The notes under the pieces are model-generated. The model saw only the letters and a list, made by a program, of their open reading frames with translations, was not told where the DNA came from and did not search any database. A stretch of DNA of 43,236 nucleotides from Clostridiaceae bacterium (GTDB taxonomy: Bacteria; Bacillota; Clostridia; Saccharofermentanales; DTU023): assembly GCA_012841145.1 (NCBI GenBank), contig DUVH01000034.1:1-43236 (forward strand), written 5' to 3'. Shown piece by piece: positions 17,058 to 25,083 of this stretch (the stretch's first letter is position 1; each line of letters opens with the position of its first letter). Position numbers and translations under genes: made by a program.

Positions 17058-19535
17058 ATGAACGACCAAGAGCGAGGACAGGCGCGTAACACGAGAGAAG
17101 TGAACCGACAGCGGTTCACCGGACGTGCGCCGCGCGCGCACGAAAAAGAGACGTCCGAACTGTCGCGCCGGAACACAAAGGCGCCGGGGCGCACATCGTC
17201 ACGAAGAGCACCGCGTCGCGGCGAAGAAACGCGATTTGCTCGAAAACCCGCCTCCGATATTCGGAACGCGTCAATCCTCCCCGCCGCCGTTCGCCAAAGC
17301 CGCCGCTACAAGAAGAGTAAGCGCGAGCTGCGCAAGCGAACGGTAGGACGGCCAACGCGAAGCATGTCGGTCGTCTCCGTCCCCGCCGCATTATGGGCAG
17401 GCGTTCGTAAGGGGCTTATCCTCATTCTGGTTATTATTCTGACAGCGATTGCGTTCACAGGCGGATCGGGACTCGGCATGCTGTCGGGCTACGTATCGAC
17501 GGCTCAACCTCTCGAGATTGTCGATGTCCGCAAGACATACGATGCGACATATATATACGACAAATACGGACAGGAGGCCGCCGTCCTGACAGGTTCTCAG
17601 AACATCCTGCGCGAGTACGTACCCATTTCTGTCGTCAAGCCTACGTACCTCGACGACGCCTTTATCGCGATCGAGGATGAGCGATTCGAGACACATAGCG
17701 GTATTGACCCTAAACGCATCGCGAACGCGATCGGCAACATGTTCCTCACGTTCGGCGGCGACACGCACGGCGCGTCGACGATCACGCAACAAGTCGTCAA
17801 GATGATGTCGGGCGCCAACGAGCGATCCGCTCAACGGAAGATTCAGGAGTGGGAGCGGGCGATCGAACTTGAGAAGAAACTCTCTAAAGACGAAATTATG
17901 GAACTGTTCGTCAACATGGTTCCTATGGGAAATCGATATGTCGGTGTTCAGTCCGCCGCGAAAGCGTACTTCGGAAAAGACGTCTCGCAGCTCGATTTGG
18001 CTGAATGCGCCTTCCTCGCGGGCATCCCCAACCTGCCGTCGATTTACAACCCGGCAACGGAGTACGGACGGCGCAACGCGTTAAGGCGCATGCGCATTAC
18101 CTTGGGGAAGATGCTCGAGATCGGCAAAATCAGTGAAGCCGAATATCAGGAGGCTCTCAACCGCGAACTCGATTTCCGTGCGATCGACGAGACGTCCGGC
18201 TCGGGACAGATCAACTCTTATTTCGTCGACGCCGTGATCAACGAAGTCATTAATCAGCTGATCAAGCAACGCGGTTATTCGCACCGGCTCGCGCATACGG
18301 CCGTCTTCCAGCACGGTCTGACGATCGAAACGACGCTCGATCCTGAAATCCAGCGCATGGCGGAAGCGAGTTTCAAGAAAAAAGAGCTGTTCTCCGTCAA
18401 TTACGATAAGCTCCCCGACATGCCTCAAATGCCGGAAGCCGGTATTACTGTGATCTCGAACGATCCCGATTCTCTCGGACAGATCGTCGCAATGGTCGGA
18501 GGCTTCGGAGAGAAAAAGACAAACCTCGGCTTCAATCGCGCGACTCAAGCGTACAGACAACCGGGTTCGTCCATCAAACCGATCCTCGACTACGCCCCCG
18601 CCATGGATATGGGAATCATCACGGCGGCGACCGTTCTGATCGATGAACCGAAATATTTAGATCCTCAAAATCCCGACAGAAGATGGCCCAACAACTATAA
18701 CAACAGGTATCGCGGTCCCGTCACCGTACGGTATGCGCTTCGACAGTCACTGAACACGACGGCTGTCGAAGTCTATAGCCAGATGCTCACGCCGATGGTC
18801 GGACTGTCTTACCTGAAACGCATGGGGATCGACAGGATGAACGAACCTCAACCGGCGGGAGCGCTCGGCGGTTTTGCAAAAGGCATGACAACGGTCGAAA
18901 TGGCGGGCGCGTACACGGCTCTTGCATGTCGCGGTCTCTTTACGCAGCCTTACTTATTCACGCGCGTACTCGATGCTGAGGGCAACGTCCTTCTCGAGCA
19001 CAAGCCGCAATTCGACCAGGTGTTCTCGACGGAGACGGCCGACATCATGACAAATCTGCTCGTCGACACCTTGGAAAACGCCAGCTGGATCGGGCCGTAC
19101 GCAAAGCTCGGCGCGCAGAAAGCCGCCGGAAAAACAGGTACATCCGACGAACGCATCGATCGCTGGTTTTGCGGGTATACGCCCTACTATACCGCCGCTG
19201 TCTGGTATGGATTTGATAATGCTTACGGGAGACGTACGGAGATCAATGAAACGGATACGCGTTGTCCTATTCTGATCTGGAAAGACGTCATGCTCCAGAT
19301 TCACGAAAACTTGGAGCCAAAACAGTTTCCCATGTCGGAAAATGTCATCAGACGCACCGTCTGTTCGGCCACCGGGCAACTTGCCACGCGGTACTGTCCA
19401 ACAACTACCACTGAATATTTTGATTCTTTAAAAAATAATGCCGCCAGCATACCTTGTCCTATTCATAGGGAGCCTGCAGCAACTGAACCGGAACCTACCG
19501 ATCCCGGGCCTGACGTTGAACTCGGAGAAGATTGA
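17058..19535 (+). CDS. Class A penicillin-binding protein (PBP1a type), bifunctional glycosyltransferase/transpeptidase
   Basis: This enzyme polymerises lipid II and cross-links peptidoglycan at the outer face of the membrane. The 825-residue protein has an Arg/Lys-rich cytoplasmic tail (1-117), one membrane helix (about 118-137), a GT51 domain (EDERFETHSG at 206-215, GASTITQQ at 238-245) and a transpeptidase domain with SSIK (504-507, Ser504 the nucleophile), SLN (564-566) and KTGTS (692-696). A short Cys-containing, Pro/Glu-rich tail ends it. The tail before the membrane is long for the family and very basic. GAAGG lies three bases before the ATG, which is close. It is alone behind its promoter. 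Confidence 0.95.
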   Translation: MNDQERGQARNTREVNRQRFTGRAPRAHEKETSELSRRNTKAPGRTSSRRAPRRGEETRFARKPASDIRNASILPAAVRQSRRYKKSKRELRKRTVGRPTRSMSVVSVPAALWAGVRKGLILILVIILTAIAFTGGSGLGMLSGYVSTAQPLEIVDVRKTYDATYIYDKYGQEAAVLTGSQNILREYVPISVVKPTYLDDAFIAIEDERFETHSGIDPKRIANAIGNMFLTFGGDTHGASTITQQVVKMMSGANERSAQRKIQEWERAIELEKKLSKDEIMELFVNMVPMGNRYVGVQSAAKAYFGKDVSQLDLAECAFLAGIPNLPSIYNPATEYGRRNALRRMRITLGKMLEIGKISEAEYQEALNRELDFRAIDETSGSGQINSYFVDAVINEVINQLIKQRGYSHRLAHTAVFQHGLTIETTLDPEIQRMAEASFKKKELFSVNYDKLPDMPQMPEAGITVISNDPDSLGQIVAMVGGFGEKKTNLGFNRATQAYRQPGSSIKPILDYAPAMDMGIITAATVLIDEPKYLDPQNPDRRWPNNYNNRYRGPVTVRYALRQSLNTTAVEVYSQMLTPMVGLSYLKRMGIDRMNEPQPAGALGGFAKGMTTVEMAGAYTALACRGLFTQPYLFTRVLDAEGNVLLEHKPQFDQVFSTETADIMTNLLVDTLENASWIGPYAKLGAQKAAGKTGTSDERIDRWFCGYTPYYTAAVWYGFDNAYGRRTEINETDTRCPILIWKDVMLQIHENLEPKQFPMSENVIRRTVCSATGQLATRYCPTTTTEYFDSLKNNAASIPCPIHREPAATEPEPTDPGPDVELGED

Positions 19536-19640
19536 TCATCGTGCTTGAACAATTGACTTCACACGCCTTGAAAATTCTTTTGAGTACGCAATCCGCTTTA
19601 TGTTTTTCAAATCTATAACTATATAAAGAAAGGAAAGACT

Positions 19641-20945
19641 ATGTTATTTCATAATATCGCGATCATCGACGCCGAAGGAGAAACGCGGGAAAACATGAAC
19701 ATCCGCACGGACGGAGCGTTCATCGCCTCCGTCGAACCATGCGAGAATGATCTGTCGGACGCACGCAAACTCCATAAAGACGTATACGACGGAACGGGAA
19801 AACTGCTCATTCCCGGTTTTTTCAACAATCATACTCATGTTCCGATGACTTTGACGCGCGGATACGGCGAGAAATTACCGCTCGCTGACTGGCTGGTCAC
19901 GAGAATCTTCCCGTTCGAAGCGCTCCTCACGGAAGAGGATGTCTATTGGGGTTCCATGCTCGGGATCGCCGAGATGCTGCGCGGCGGGACGGTTTCGTTT
20001 ACCGATATGTATATGCGCATTCAGGGCGTCTTCCGCGCCGTCATGGAGACCGGCATCAAGGCAAACCTGTCCAACGGCCTCACGGGTGACGATACGACCG
20101 TCCTTAAAGAGACGGCTTGGTACAGAGAGACGGAACAAATGCGACGCGACGCGAAAACGTCGAACGGACGCGTCATCGCCGACGCCTCACTTCACGCTCA
20201 ATACACGAGCACAGTGTCCCTCGTTCGCGCCATCGCCGATTACGCTCGTGAGAACGAACTCCACATGCACGTCCACCTCTCCGAGTCGGAGGCAGAGCAT
20301 GAAAACTGCAAAGCGCTCCACGGAAAGACACCGACAAAGTTTTTCACGGATCTCGGACTTTTCGATGTGCCGACAACGGTAGCGCACGCCGTCTATATCG
20401 AGGGAGAAGATTACGATCTCCTGCTTGATAAGGGTGTTTCGCTCTGTCACGCGCCCTCCTCCAATCTGAAACTCGGCAGCGGGCTTGCCGACGTGAAGAG
20501 CTGGCGCGATCACGGTCTACGCGTGACGATCGGCACGGACGGCGCAGGAAGCAACAACAACCTCGATATGATCGAGGAGGTCACCTTGGCATCGTATCTT
20601 GCGAAAGGCTTACATCGCGACCCGCTCCTCTTCTCAACAGGTGAACTTCTTACCTTTGCGACGAGAAACGGTGCGTTGGCACAGGGGCGCGAAGACACGG
20701 GACTGCTTGAGCCGGGCTACCGCGCAGACCTCGTCGTCGTCGATATGAACGCGTTCCACTTCCAGCCCATGTACGATTACGGCACCAATCTCTTCACGAA
20801 CGCGAACGCATCCGACGTCGCGCTGACGATGGTCGATGGGCGCGTCCTTTACCGAAACGGTGAGTTTGCAACGATCGATATCGAGAAGGTCGTCTGGAAC
20901 GCCAAGCGCGTACGCGATGAAAAATTGGCACAGCTCAACGTATAA
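19641..20945 (+). CDS. mtaD: Amidohydrolase, 5-methylthioadenosine/S-adenosylhomocysteine deaminase type
   Basis: This cytosolic metal-dependent deaminase probably converts methylthioadenosine, S-adenosylhomocysteine or adenosine to the inosine forms. The 434-residue protein shows the family's metal and substrate motifs in order: HTHVPMTLTRG (64-74), HVHLSESEAE, AHAVY, HAPSSNLKLGSG, and GTDGAGSNNNLDM with the catalytic Asp. Length is typical. AGGAAAG at 19631-19637 precedes the ATG. I found no convincing promoter in the 105-base gap after the PBP gene, only AT-rich sequence. Related enzymes acting on other adenosines or guanine cannot be excluded by sequence alone. Confidence 0.88.
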   Translation: MLFHNIAIIDAEGETRENMNIRTDGAFIASVEPCENDLSDARKLHKDVYDGTGKLLIPGFFNNHTHVPMTLTRGYGEKLPLADWLVTRIFPFEALLTEEDVYWGSMLGIAEMLRGGTVSFTDMYMRIQGVFRAVMETGIKANLSNGLTGDDTTVLKETAWYRETEQMRRDAKTSNGRVIADASLHAQYTSTVSLVRAIADYARENELHMHVHLSESEAEHENCKALHGKTPTKFFTDLGLFDVPTTVAHAVYIEGEDYDLLLDKGVSLCHAPSSNLKLGSGLADVKSWRDHGLRVTIGTDGAGSNNNLDMIEEVTLASYLAKGLHRDPLLFSTGELLTFATRNGALAQGREDTGLLEPGYRADLVVVDMNAFHFQPMYDYGTNLFTNANASDVALTMVDGRVLYRNGEFATIDIEKVVWNAKRVRDEKLAQLNV

Positions 20946-20993
20946 CTTATCGGGCGAGTTTTTCTTGCCACAGTTAATTATCCGGAAAAAAGT

Positions 20994-21020
20994 GATAAGG
21001 ACTCCCGTGGAGTCCTTATC
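20994..21020. other. Perfect 12-bp inverted repeat with 3-base loop
   Basis: GATAAGGACTCC (20994-21005), loop CGT, and GGAGTCCTTATC (21009-21020) form a very stable hairpin 48 bases after the amidohydrolase stop. On the plus strand GAGGAG follows, not a T-run. On the minus strand ACTTTTTT follows, which looks like an intrinsic terminator for leftward transcription. It could protect the 3' end of the amidohydrolase mRNA, stop antisense reading, or act in the leader of the nuclease gene. Confidence 0.7.
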
Positions 21021-21030
21021 GAGGAGACGT

Positions 21031-21087
21031 ATGAAGAGGTGTTGTTGTAGCATATCGCTACAATCAGACTATAGTGTGAAGATGTAG
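21031..21087 (+). CDS. Possible 18-residue Cys-rich leader peptide
   Basis: An ATG at 21031 sits four bases after a good GAGGAG ribosome site (21021-21026) that begins right where the hairpin ends. It opens an 18-codon frame, MKRCCCSISLQSDYSVKM, closed by TAG at 21085. Three TGT codons in a row at positions 4-6 resemble the run of regulatory codons in attenuator leader peptides. It ends 12 bases before the nuclease ATG, which itself lacks a ribosome site. Translation is not proven, and short frames with a ribosome site also occur by chance. Confidence 0.3.
   Translation: MKRCCCSISLQSDYSVKM
21045..21063. promoter_or_regulatory. Operator-like inverted repeat before the nuclease gene
   Basis: TTGTAGC (21045-21051), five bases, then GCTACAA (21057-21063) form a perfect 7-bp dyad. 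A weak -10 TATAGT lies at 21070-21075, 19 bases from TTGTAG, so the dyad would cover the -35 region of a possible promoter. It could be a repressor site or an RNA hairpin inside the mini-ORF. Confidence 0.35.
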
Positions 21088-21099
21088 AATCACTGCATA

Positions 21100-21846
21100 A
21101 TGAATTTGAACAATTGTGACAATTGCGTGATAGCAAGGAAACATTTCGGCATATTTCATGTAAATTCTCTGCTTATCGCCGTTCTTCTATCGACGATTAT
21201 TTTCCTGTCGGCGAGCTGCACGCTTATTCCGAACAGACAGCAAACGGCTCCGACGTCAGACATTGGCTTGACAACTCCCGACATGTCTCGTGTCAACGAG
21301 GCGCCGCTCGTGTTATCACAGACGCAGCCGATCGACGACCGTGAAGCGGCAAAGTTCTGCATAAAACTTGACACTCCACTTGAAGTCTACGATGCCCTGA
21401 GACCGGGCGGTTCCGTCGATCTCGACACGCTCGAACACGTCGAGATTGAAAGAGTCATTGACGGAGATACGCTTGCTGTTTCACGAAACGGACAATCGGT
21501 AAGATTGCGGCTGATCGGAGTGGATGCTCCTGAATCCTATTCACATCACGACGAGAGCGCGAGGACACACGTCGGCGAATCAGTCTCGCGCATCGTTAAA
21601 CAATGGCTGGACGGGAGAGCCATCTACCTCCAATTTGACACAACAGAGACAGACAAATACGATCGTCTTCTCGCTTACGCATGGCTCGACGCCCACACAA
21701 TGATCAACGAGGTCCTCGTACGCGAGGGACTTGCGGAAGAGCGCCGATACGAACCGACGACGCGCTACAATGACTATTTCAAAATGCTTGAAGAGAAAGC
21801 CCGACAGGAAGGACGCGGGGTCTGGAGTCAATCATCGGAACGCTAG
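21100..21846 (+). CDS. Secreted thermonuclease (staphylococcal nuclease family), probable lipoprotein
   Basis: The 248-residue protein has a hydrophobic signal (about 22-39, LLIAVLLSTIIFLSAS) ending at Cys40, a plausible lipobox, then a linker and an SNase domain from about residue 112. The catalytic elements are all visible: GDT, RLRLIGVDAPE (equivalents of Arg35, Asp40 and Glu43) and YDRLLAYAWL (Arg87). It should be a Ca2+-dependent nuclease attached outside the membrane that degrades DNA or RNA, perhaps for nucleobase uptake. No Shine-Dalgarno precedes the ATG, so coupling to the mini-ORF or another start (GTG at 21127) is possible. Confidence 0.88.
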   Translation: MNLNNCDNCVIARKHFGIFHVNSLLIAVLLSTIIFLSASCTLIPNRQQTAPTSDIGLTTPDMSRVNEAPLVLSQTQPIDDREAAKFCIKLDTPLEVYDALRPGGSVDLDTLEHVEIERVIDGDTLAVSRNGQSVRLRLIGVDAPESYSHHDESARTHVGESVSRIVKQWLDGRAIYLQFDTTETDKYDRLLAYAWLDAHTMINEVLVREGLAEERRYEPTTRYNDYFKMLEEKARQEGRGVWSQSSER

Positions 21847-21918
21847 AAAAATGTGAGGTTCAAACTGTCGTGTCAATCTCGGCCTCGCGGGAGAGCCGTT
21901 AAGCACTGAGAATATGCG

Positions 21919-21952
21919 GAGCTAAGCGAGAGAATCGCTTAGCTCTCCTTTT
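21919..21952 (+). terminator. Terminator of the nuclease gene, overlapping the opposite gene
   Basis: An 11-bp stem, GAGCTAAGCGA (21919-21929) with TCGCTTAGCTC (21935-21945), has a five-base loop and is followed by TCCTTTT. Its right arm covers the last codons and stop of the minus-strand gene ending at 21939, so the two convergent genes share the sequence. Confidence 0.7.
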
Positions 21953-22346
21953 CGTCCATGTAGCGGCGCCAGCCGCCATATGATGTGATTTCCCGCATAC
22001 CTTTGACGGTCAACGGTTCGGCGAGAACACCAAAAACGAAGCGTCCGTCCTCGAGTTCAATTTTGCCGATGGCAAGGCCGGGCGGCTCGCCGGCGAGAAT
22101 CTGCGCTAACCCCGAGGCGGGTACACGCCATACTTCGACGGCGATTTTCGCCGCACCTGAATCCTCAGCGTCGACACGAATCATGCCGGGATACACATCA
22201 TTGACGCTCCACAGGCGATAGAACGGCGCCGTTTTTGCCTCACATTCAAACGAGGCGCCGTTATTGAGCATGTTATGTTCCAATTCCAGGCCGCGCATCA
22301 GCGTGCCGTTGACGGCAAGCAGGAAAGTCTCGTCGTGTTCGTGCAT
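21939..22346 (-). CDS. Allophanate-hydrolase C-terminal-domain-like (gamma-glutamylcyclotransferase fold) protein
   Basis: The 135-residue protein matches the stand-alone form of the C-terminal domain found in allophanate hydrolase (AtzF). NGTLMRGLEL (13-22), TAPFYRLWS, EPPGLAIGKIELEDG and EITSYGGWRRYM are the characteristic segments. These small proteins are related to the gamma-glutamylcyclotransferase fold; their activity is not established, and no amidase domain is nearby. A textbook AGGAGG lies eight bases before the ATG. It is 62 bases downstream of the nitroreductase gene and is probably co-transcribed with it. Confidence 0.8.
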   Translation of the reverse strand: MHEHDETFLLAVNGTLMRGLELEHNMLNNGASFECEAKTAPFYRLWSVNDVYPGMIRVDAEDSGAAKIAVEVWRVPASGLAQILAGEPPGLAIGKIELEDGRFVFGVLAEPLTVKGMREITSYGGWRRYMDEKES

Positions 22347-22408
22347 GGATCATTCCTCCTAATACGTATCGTGTAATGTGTCGTATCGTTTCAGCTTATG
22401 ACGGCGCC

Positions 22409-22945
22409 TTACAGGACTTTAACGACGCGGCCCGCCTCGCGAGGTGCCGCCACGGGATAATCGCCCGACGGATAACCGAGCGCCAGATTGCCGATGCCGA
22501 AGAACTCGTCCGCATCAAGTCCCCATTTTTTGAGAAGCGCTTTGCCCTCGTCGAGTTCAAAGACTTCTTTCGCGCGGTGGATCCAACAGGAGGCGACGCC
22601 CAATGCATGCGCGGCGTTCATCAAATTGCCCAACACCAAACTTCCGTTGTAGACCGCGGCACCGCTGCTTTTCTTGGCGATGACAACGATGATGGTCGGC
22701 GCTCCGTAGTAAGGGTCGCCGGACGATTGCCCTCTCTGTTCTTCGACGATCTTCGCGTTGAGCTTCTTCAATGTCGCCACGGTCTCAGGATCTTGGACGG
22801 CGATAAGAACTGTATCTTGCCTTGTTGAGCATGCGTAAAGTCCTGCCTCGATAATCTTATCAAGTGTCTCCTCGGGAACGAGTTCATCTGTGTAACCGCG
22901 GACACTGCGGCGTTCTTTTAAAACTTTAAGTGTGCTGTTTGTCAT
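22409..22945 (-). CDS. Nitroreductase family FMN-dependent oxidoreductase
   Basis: The 178-residue protein is a short nitroreductase. ERRSVRGYTDE (11-21) is the conserved phosphate/FMN-binding start, followed by a middle segment with GAPTIIVV and a C-terminal part with GIGNLALGYPSGDYP. It should use NAD(P)H to reduce nitro or quinone compounds as a dimer. The ATG at 22945 was chosen over longer frames because AAAGGA precedes it at good spacing and the family begins here. A TATAAA near 22999 on this strand could belong to its promoter, but the -35 is poor. Confidence 0.88.
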   Translation of the reverse strand: MTNSTLKVLKERRSVRGYTDELVPEETLDKIIEAGLYACSTRQDTVLIAVQDPETVATLKKLNAKIVEEQRGQSSGDPYYGAPTIIVVIAKKSSGAAVYNGSLVLGNLMNAAHALGVASCWIHRAKEVFELDEGKALLKKWGLDADEFFGIGNLALGYPSGDYPVAAPREAGRVVKVL

Positions 22946-23033
22946 GTCTACAATCCTTTCTATTATTAACGTTATTGATCTCACATTCAGTTTATATGAA
23001 ATTCCGGTGAGCGATAAGTGGCAACCTTCACAA

Positions 23034-23071
23034 GAAAAAGGAAGGCCGCCTCGCATGAGAGACGACCTTCC
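23034..23071 (-). terminator. Strong terminator of the uracil permease gene
   Basis: On the minus strand a 13-bp stem (two G-T pairs) between 23059-23071 and 23040-23052, with a six-base loop, is followed at once by TTTTTC. The plus-strand side is also followed by T-rich sequence (GTTCTTTTG), so it may work both ways. It separates the permease from the nitroreductase unit. Confidence 0.85.
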
Positions 23072-23143
23072 CGTTCTTTTGTTGTCTTTTTCGATATCAC
23101 GGATACGGCTCGACAATTTGCCGTGACCCGTGACGGTCAGAGA

Positions 23144-24487
23144 CTAGTCCTCTTTTGCTTCATCTTCCTTGAAATCGTAGTCTTTACCGGGAAGGATAGC
23201 GTTCAGAAGAATACCGAGGATCGCGGCGACGGCCAGACCGGATAGGCTGATCTTGGCATCTCCAATGGTAAAGTTGATCCCGCCGGCTGAACCCATGCTG
23301 ATGCCGAGACCAGATACGAGAATGATCGTGACGATCATAAGGTTACGCGCTTTCGTCAAGTCAACCTGATTCTCAATGAGGTTGCGGACGCCGATGGCGG
23401 AAATCATACCGTAAAGGATACAGGATACGCCACCGATGGCAGGTCCGGGGATCGAGCGGATGAAGCTTCCGACGTGCGGGAAGAGACTCGCGACGATTGC
23501 GATGCATGCTGCGATACGCATGACACCCGGTGCGAAGATTCTCGTCAGTGCGAGAACACCGGTGTTCTCGCTGTACGTGGTGTTCGCGGGTCCGCCGAAG
23601 ACAGCAGCCATACTCGTGGCGAGACCGTCACCGATCAGCGTGCGATGGAGACCGGGATCCGCCATGAAATTGCGACCGACCGTTGCGGAGACGGCGGAAA
23701 CGTCGCCGACGTGTTCCATCATCGTCGCCAGTGCAATAGGAGCGATGGTAATGATGGCACTCACGTCAAACTTCATGATGTTTTCCTTGTAAATCGGAAT
23801 CGCGACAATGCCTTCCGTCGCCTTCAGCGCACTGAAATCGACCATGCCGACTATTACAGCAACGATATAGGCGGCGATCACGCCAATCAGGATCGGAATG
23901 ACGCGTAGCATACCTTTGCCCCAGATGTTTATGACGATGATCGCAATAATGGCGGTAAGCGCCACCAGCCAGTTATATGCCACGGGGACACCCTCGATAG
24001 GCCTCTGAATATCGTTCAGCGCGACCGGAGCGAGAATCAGACCGATGCCGATGATGATCGGACCGGTGACGACGGGCGGGAACCAGCGCATGACGCGTTT
24101 CACGCCGACCACTTTGATGATGAGCGCAAGCACACAGTAAATCAAACCTGCGACAAAGATACCGCCTGACGCATACGGCAGCTTGGTTGCATCAAAGCTG
24201 TCTGAGAACGGGCTGCCGGCGACGATGTTGTAACCGACAATAAACGCAAACGATGAACCAAGGAAGACAGGCACTTTGAAGCCTGTAATCACGTGGAACA
24301 GCAATGTACCGAGTCCGGCCATAAGAAGCGTCGTGTTGACATCAAGACCGGTGAGCAGCGGCACGAGAACGGTCGCTCCGAACATCGCGACGGCTTGCTG
24401 CAGTCCGAAAATAAACTGCTGAACCGGATTGATGCCTTTGAGCGAATAGATCGGATCAATACCCAATCTTACTTTTTCTTCAGTCAT
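23144..24487 (-). CDS. uraA: Uracil permease (NCS2 family, UraA-like)
   Basis: The 447-residue polytopic membrane protein imports uracil, probably by proton symport. QQAVAMFGATVLVPLLTG near the N-terminus, MMEHVGDVSA and NTTYSENTGVLALTR correspond to UraA regions that hold the substrate, including the two key glutamates (MEH and YSEN). About 14 membrane segments can be traced. The Y-x-E-N-x-G form favours uracil over xanthine or urate carriers. AGGAG lies before the ATG. It has its own extended -10 promoter, a leader of about 130 bases and a strong terminator, so it is monocistronic. Confidence 0.93.
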   Translation of the reverse strand: MTEEKVRLGIDPIYSLKGINPVQQFIFGLQQAVAMFGATVLVPLLTGLDVNTTLLMAGLGTLLFHVITGFKVPVFLGSSFAFIVGYNIVAGSPFSDSFDATKLPYASGGIFVAGLIYCVLALIIKVVGVKRVMRWFPPVVTGPIIIGIGLILAPVALNDIQRPIEGVPVAYNWLVALTAIIAIIVINIWGKGMLRVIPILIGVIAAYIVAVIVGMVDFSALKATEGIVAIPIYKENIMKFDVSAIITIAPIALATMMEHVGDVSAVSATVGRNFMADPGLHRTLIGDGLATSMAAVFGGPANTTYSENTGVLALTRIFAPGVMRIAACIAIVASLFPHVGSFIRSIPGPAIGGVSCILYGMISAIGVRNLIENQVDLTKARNLMIVTIILVSGLGISMGSAGGINFTIGDAKISLSGLAVAAILGILLNAILPGKDYDFKEDEAKED

Positions 24488-24626
24488 TGTCCATCTCCTC
24501 TCTCATTATAAGTTGTTTCCTCTAGAATGAGATTTTCTCGGCTCCACGTCGCATTCACGCATCGCGCAGGGAGAACGAACAAAAAAACCATCCAAAGCAG
24601 AAACACTTACAGATAGATTTGTGTGT

Positions 24627-24635
24627 ATTCTACCA
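24627..24635 (-). promoter_or_regulatory. Predicted uracil permease promoter (extended -10)
   Basis: The minus strand reads TGGTAGAAT here, identical to the element before the V-ATPase operon. No clear -35 is seen. Transcription would start near 24620 and give a leader of about 130 bases with a T7 run (around 24580-24587). I compared the leader with PyrR-site and purine-riboswitch patterns and saw no match. Confidence 0.55.
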
Positions 24636-24903
24636 CAATCATCGGGAGGGTGCACTGTAATTGTTTACAAGTTCACACCATATTCCGGCCTCGTTCCTGA
24701 CGATAACCTACACTCTAACCTTACTAATTATTCGCAATTTCACGTCATAATACTGCATAGCGAGACGATATCTCGTGCAGCTGTACGGGTAAAAGCAGTG
24801 TACGTTCTCCGATTCGGAAACGCAATGCCAAGGCTCGGCGAATATGATAAACTGAAACACAGTCACCGGAGAGAATGATCCGGTCAGTCGATTCGGGCAG
24901 TTA
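24636..24903. other. Non-coding stretch between uracil permease promoter and SRP RNA
   Basis: AT-rich sequence with no gene I can support. TATGAT (24843-24848) on the plus strand is a possible -10 for the SRP RNA. CCGG (24867-24870) and CCGG (24880-24883) could form a small hairpin. A short dyad at about 24760-24777 (GCGAGA/TCTCGT) is weak. No tRNA was found. Confidence 0.4.
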
Positions 24904-25051
24904 GCCGTCTCTGAGACGCAACCGAACGCGGGGCCCGTGCGTTGCGGACCTGTGAACCCCGCCAGATCCGGAAGGAAGCAGCGGTAAGCGGTCATCCGCA
25001 AGCGCCGCGGGGAAACCTGATTCGGTTGCGTCTCAGGAACGGCTCTTTTTT
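24904..25051 (+). ncRNA. ffs: Signal recognition particle RNA, small (4.5S-like) type
   Basis: The universally conserved SRP domain IV is present: TGTGAACCCCGCCAG, then the GGAA tetraloop region TCCGGAAGGAAGCAGC. A long closing helix pairs GCCGT and TGAGACGCAACCGAA (about 24904-24927) with TTCGGTTGCGTCTCA and ACGGC (25021-25043), followed by T6 (25046-25051), which serves as terminator. The predicted molecule is about 147 bases: domain IV plus an extended stem, with no recognisable Alu domain, whereas Bacillus and many Clostridia have about 270 bases. It guides the ribosome-FtsY targeting cycle with Ffh. Location just before dnaX is the same as in Bacillus. Confidence 0.92.
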
Positions 25052-25083
25052 GCAGGACGGTAACACGAAAAGCGAGGTGTACG

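Noticed and set aside
20836-21030. Coding frame running through the end of the amidohydrolase gene into the hairpin
   Set aside because: It is a shadow frame of the amidohydrolase gene; only its last part from 21031 has its own ribosome site and is listed as a possible leader peptide.
24488-24626. Purine riboswitch or PyrR site in the uracil permease leader
   Set aside because: No match to the conserved cores of these elements could be found by eye.
24636-24903. tRNA gene next to the SRP RNA
   Set aside because: No T-loop GGTTCGAATCC-type sequence or acceptor stem pairing was found.
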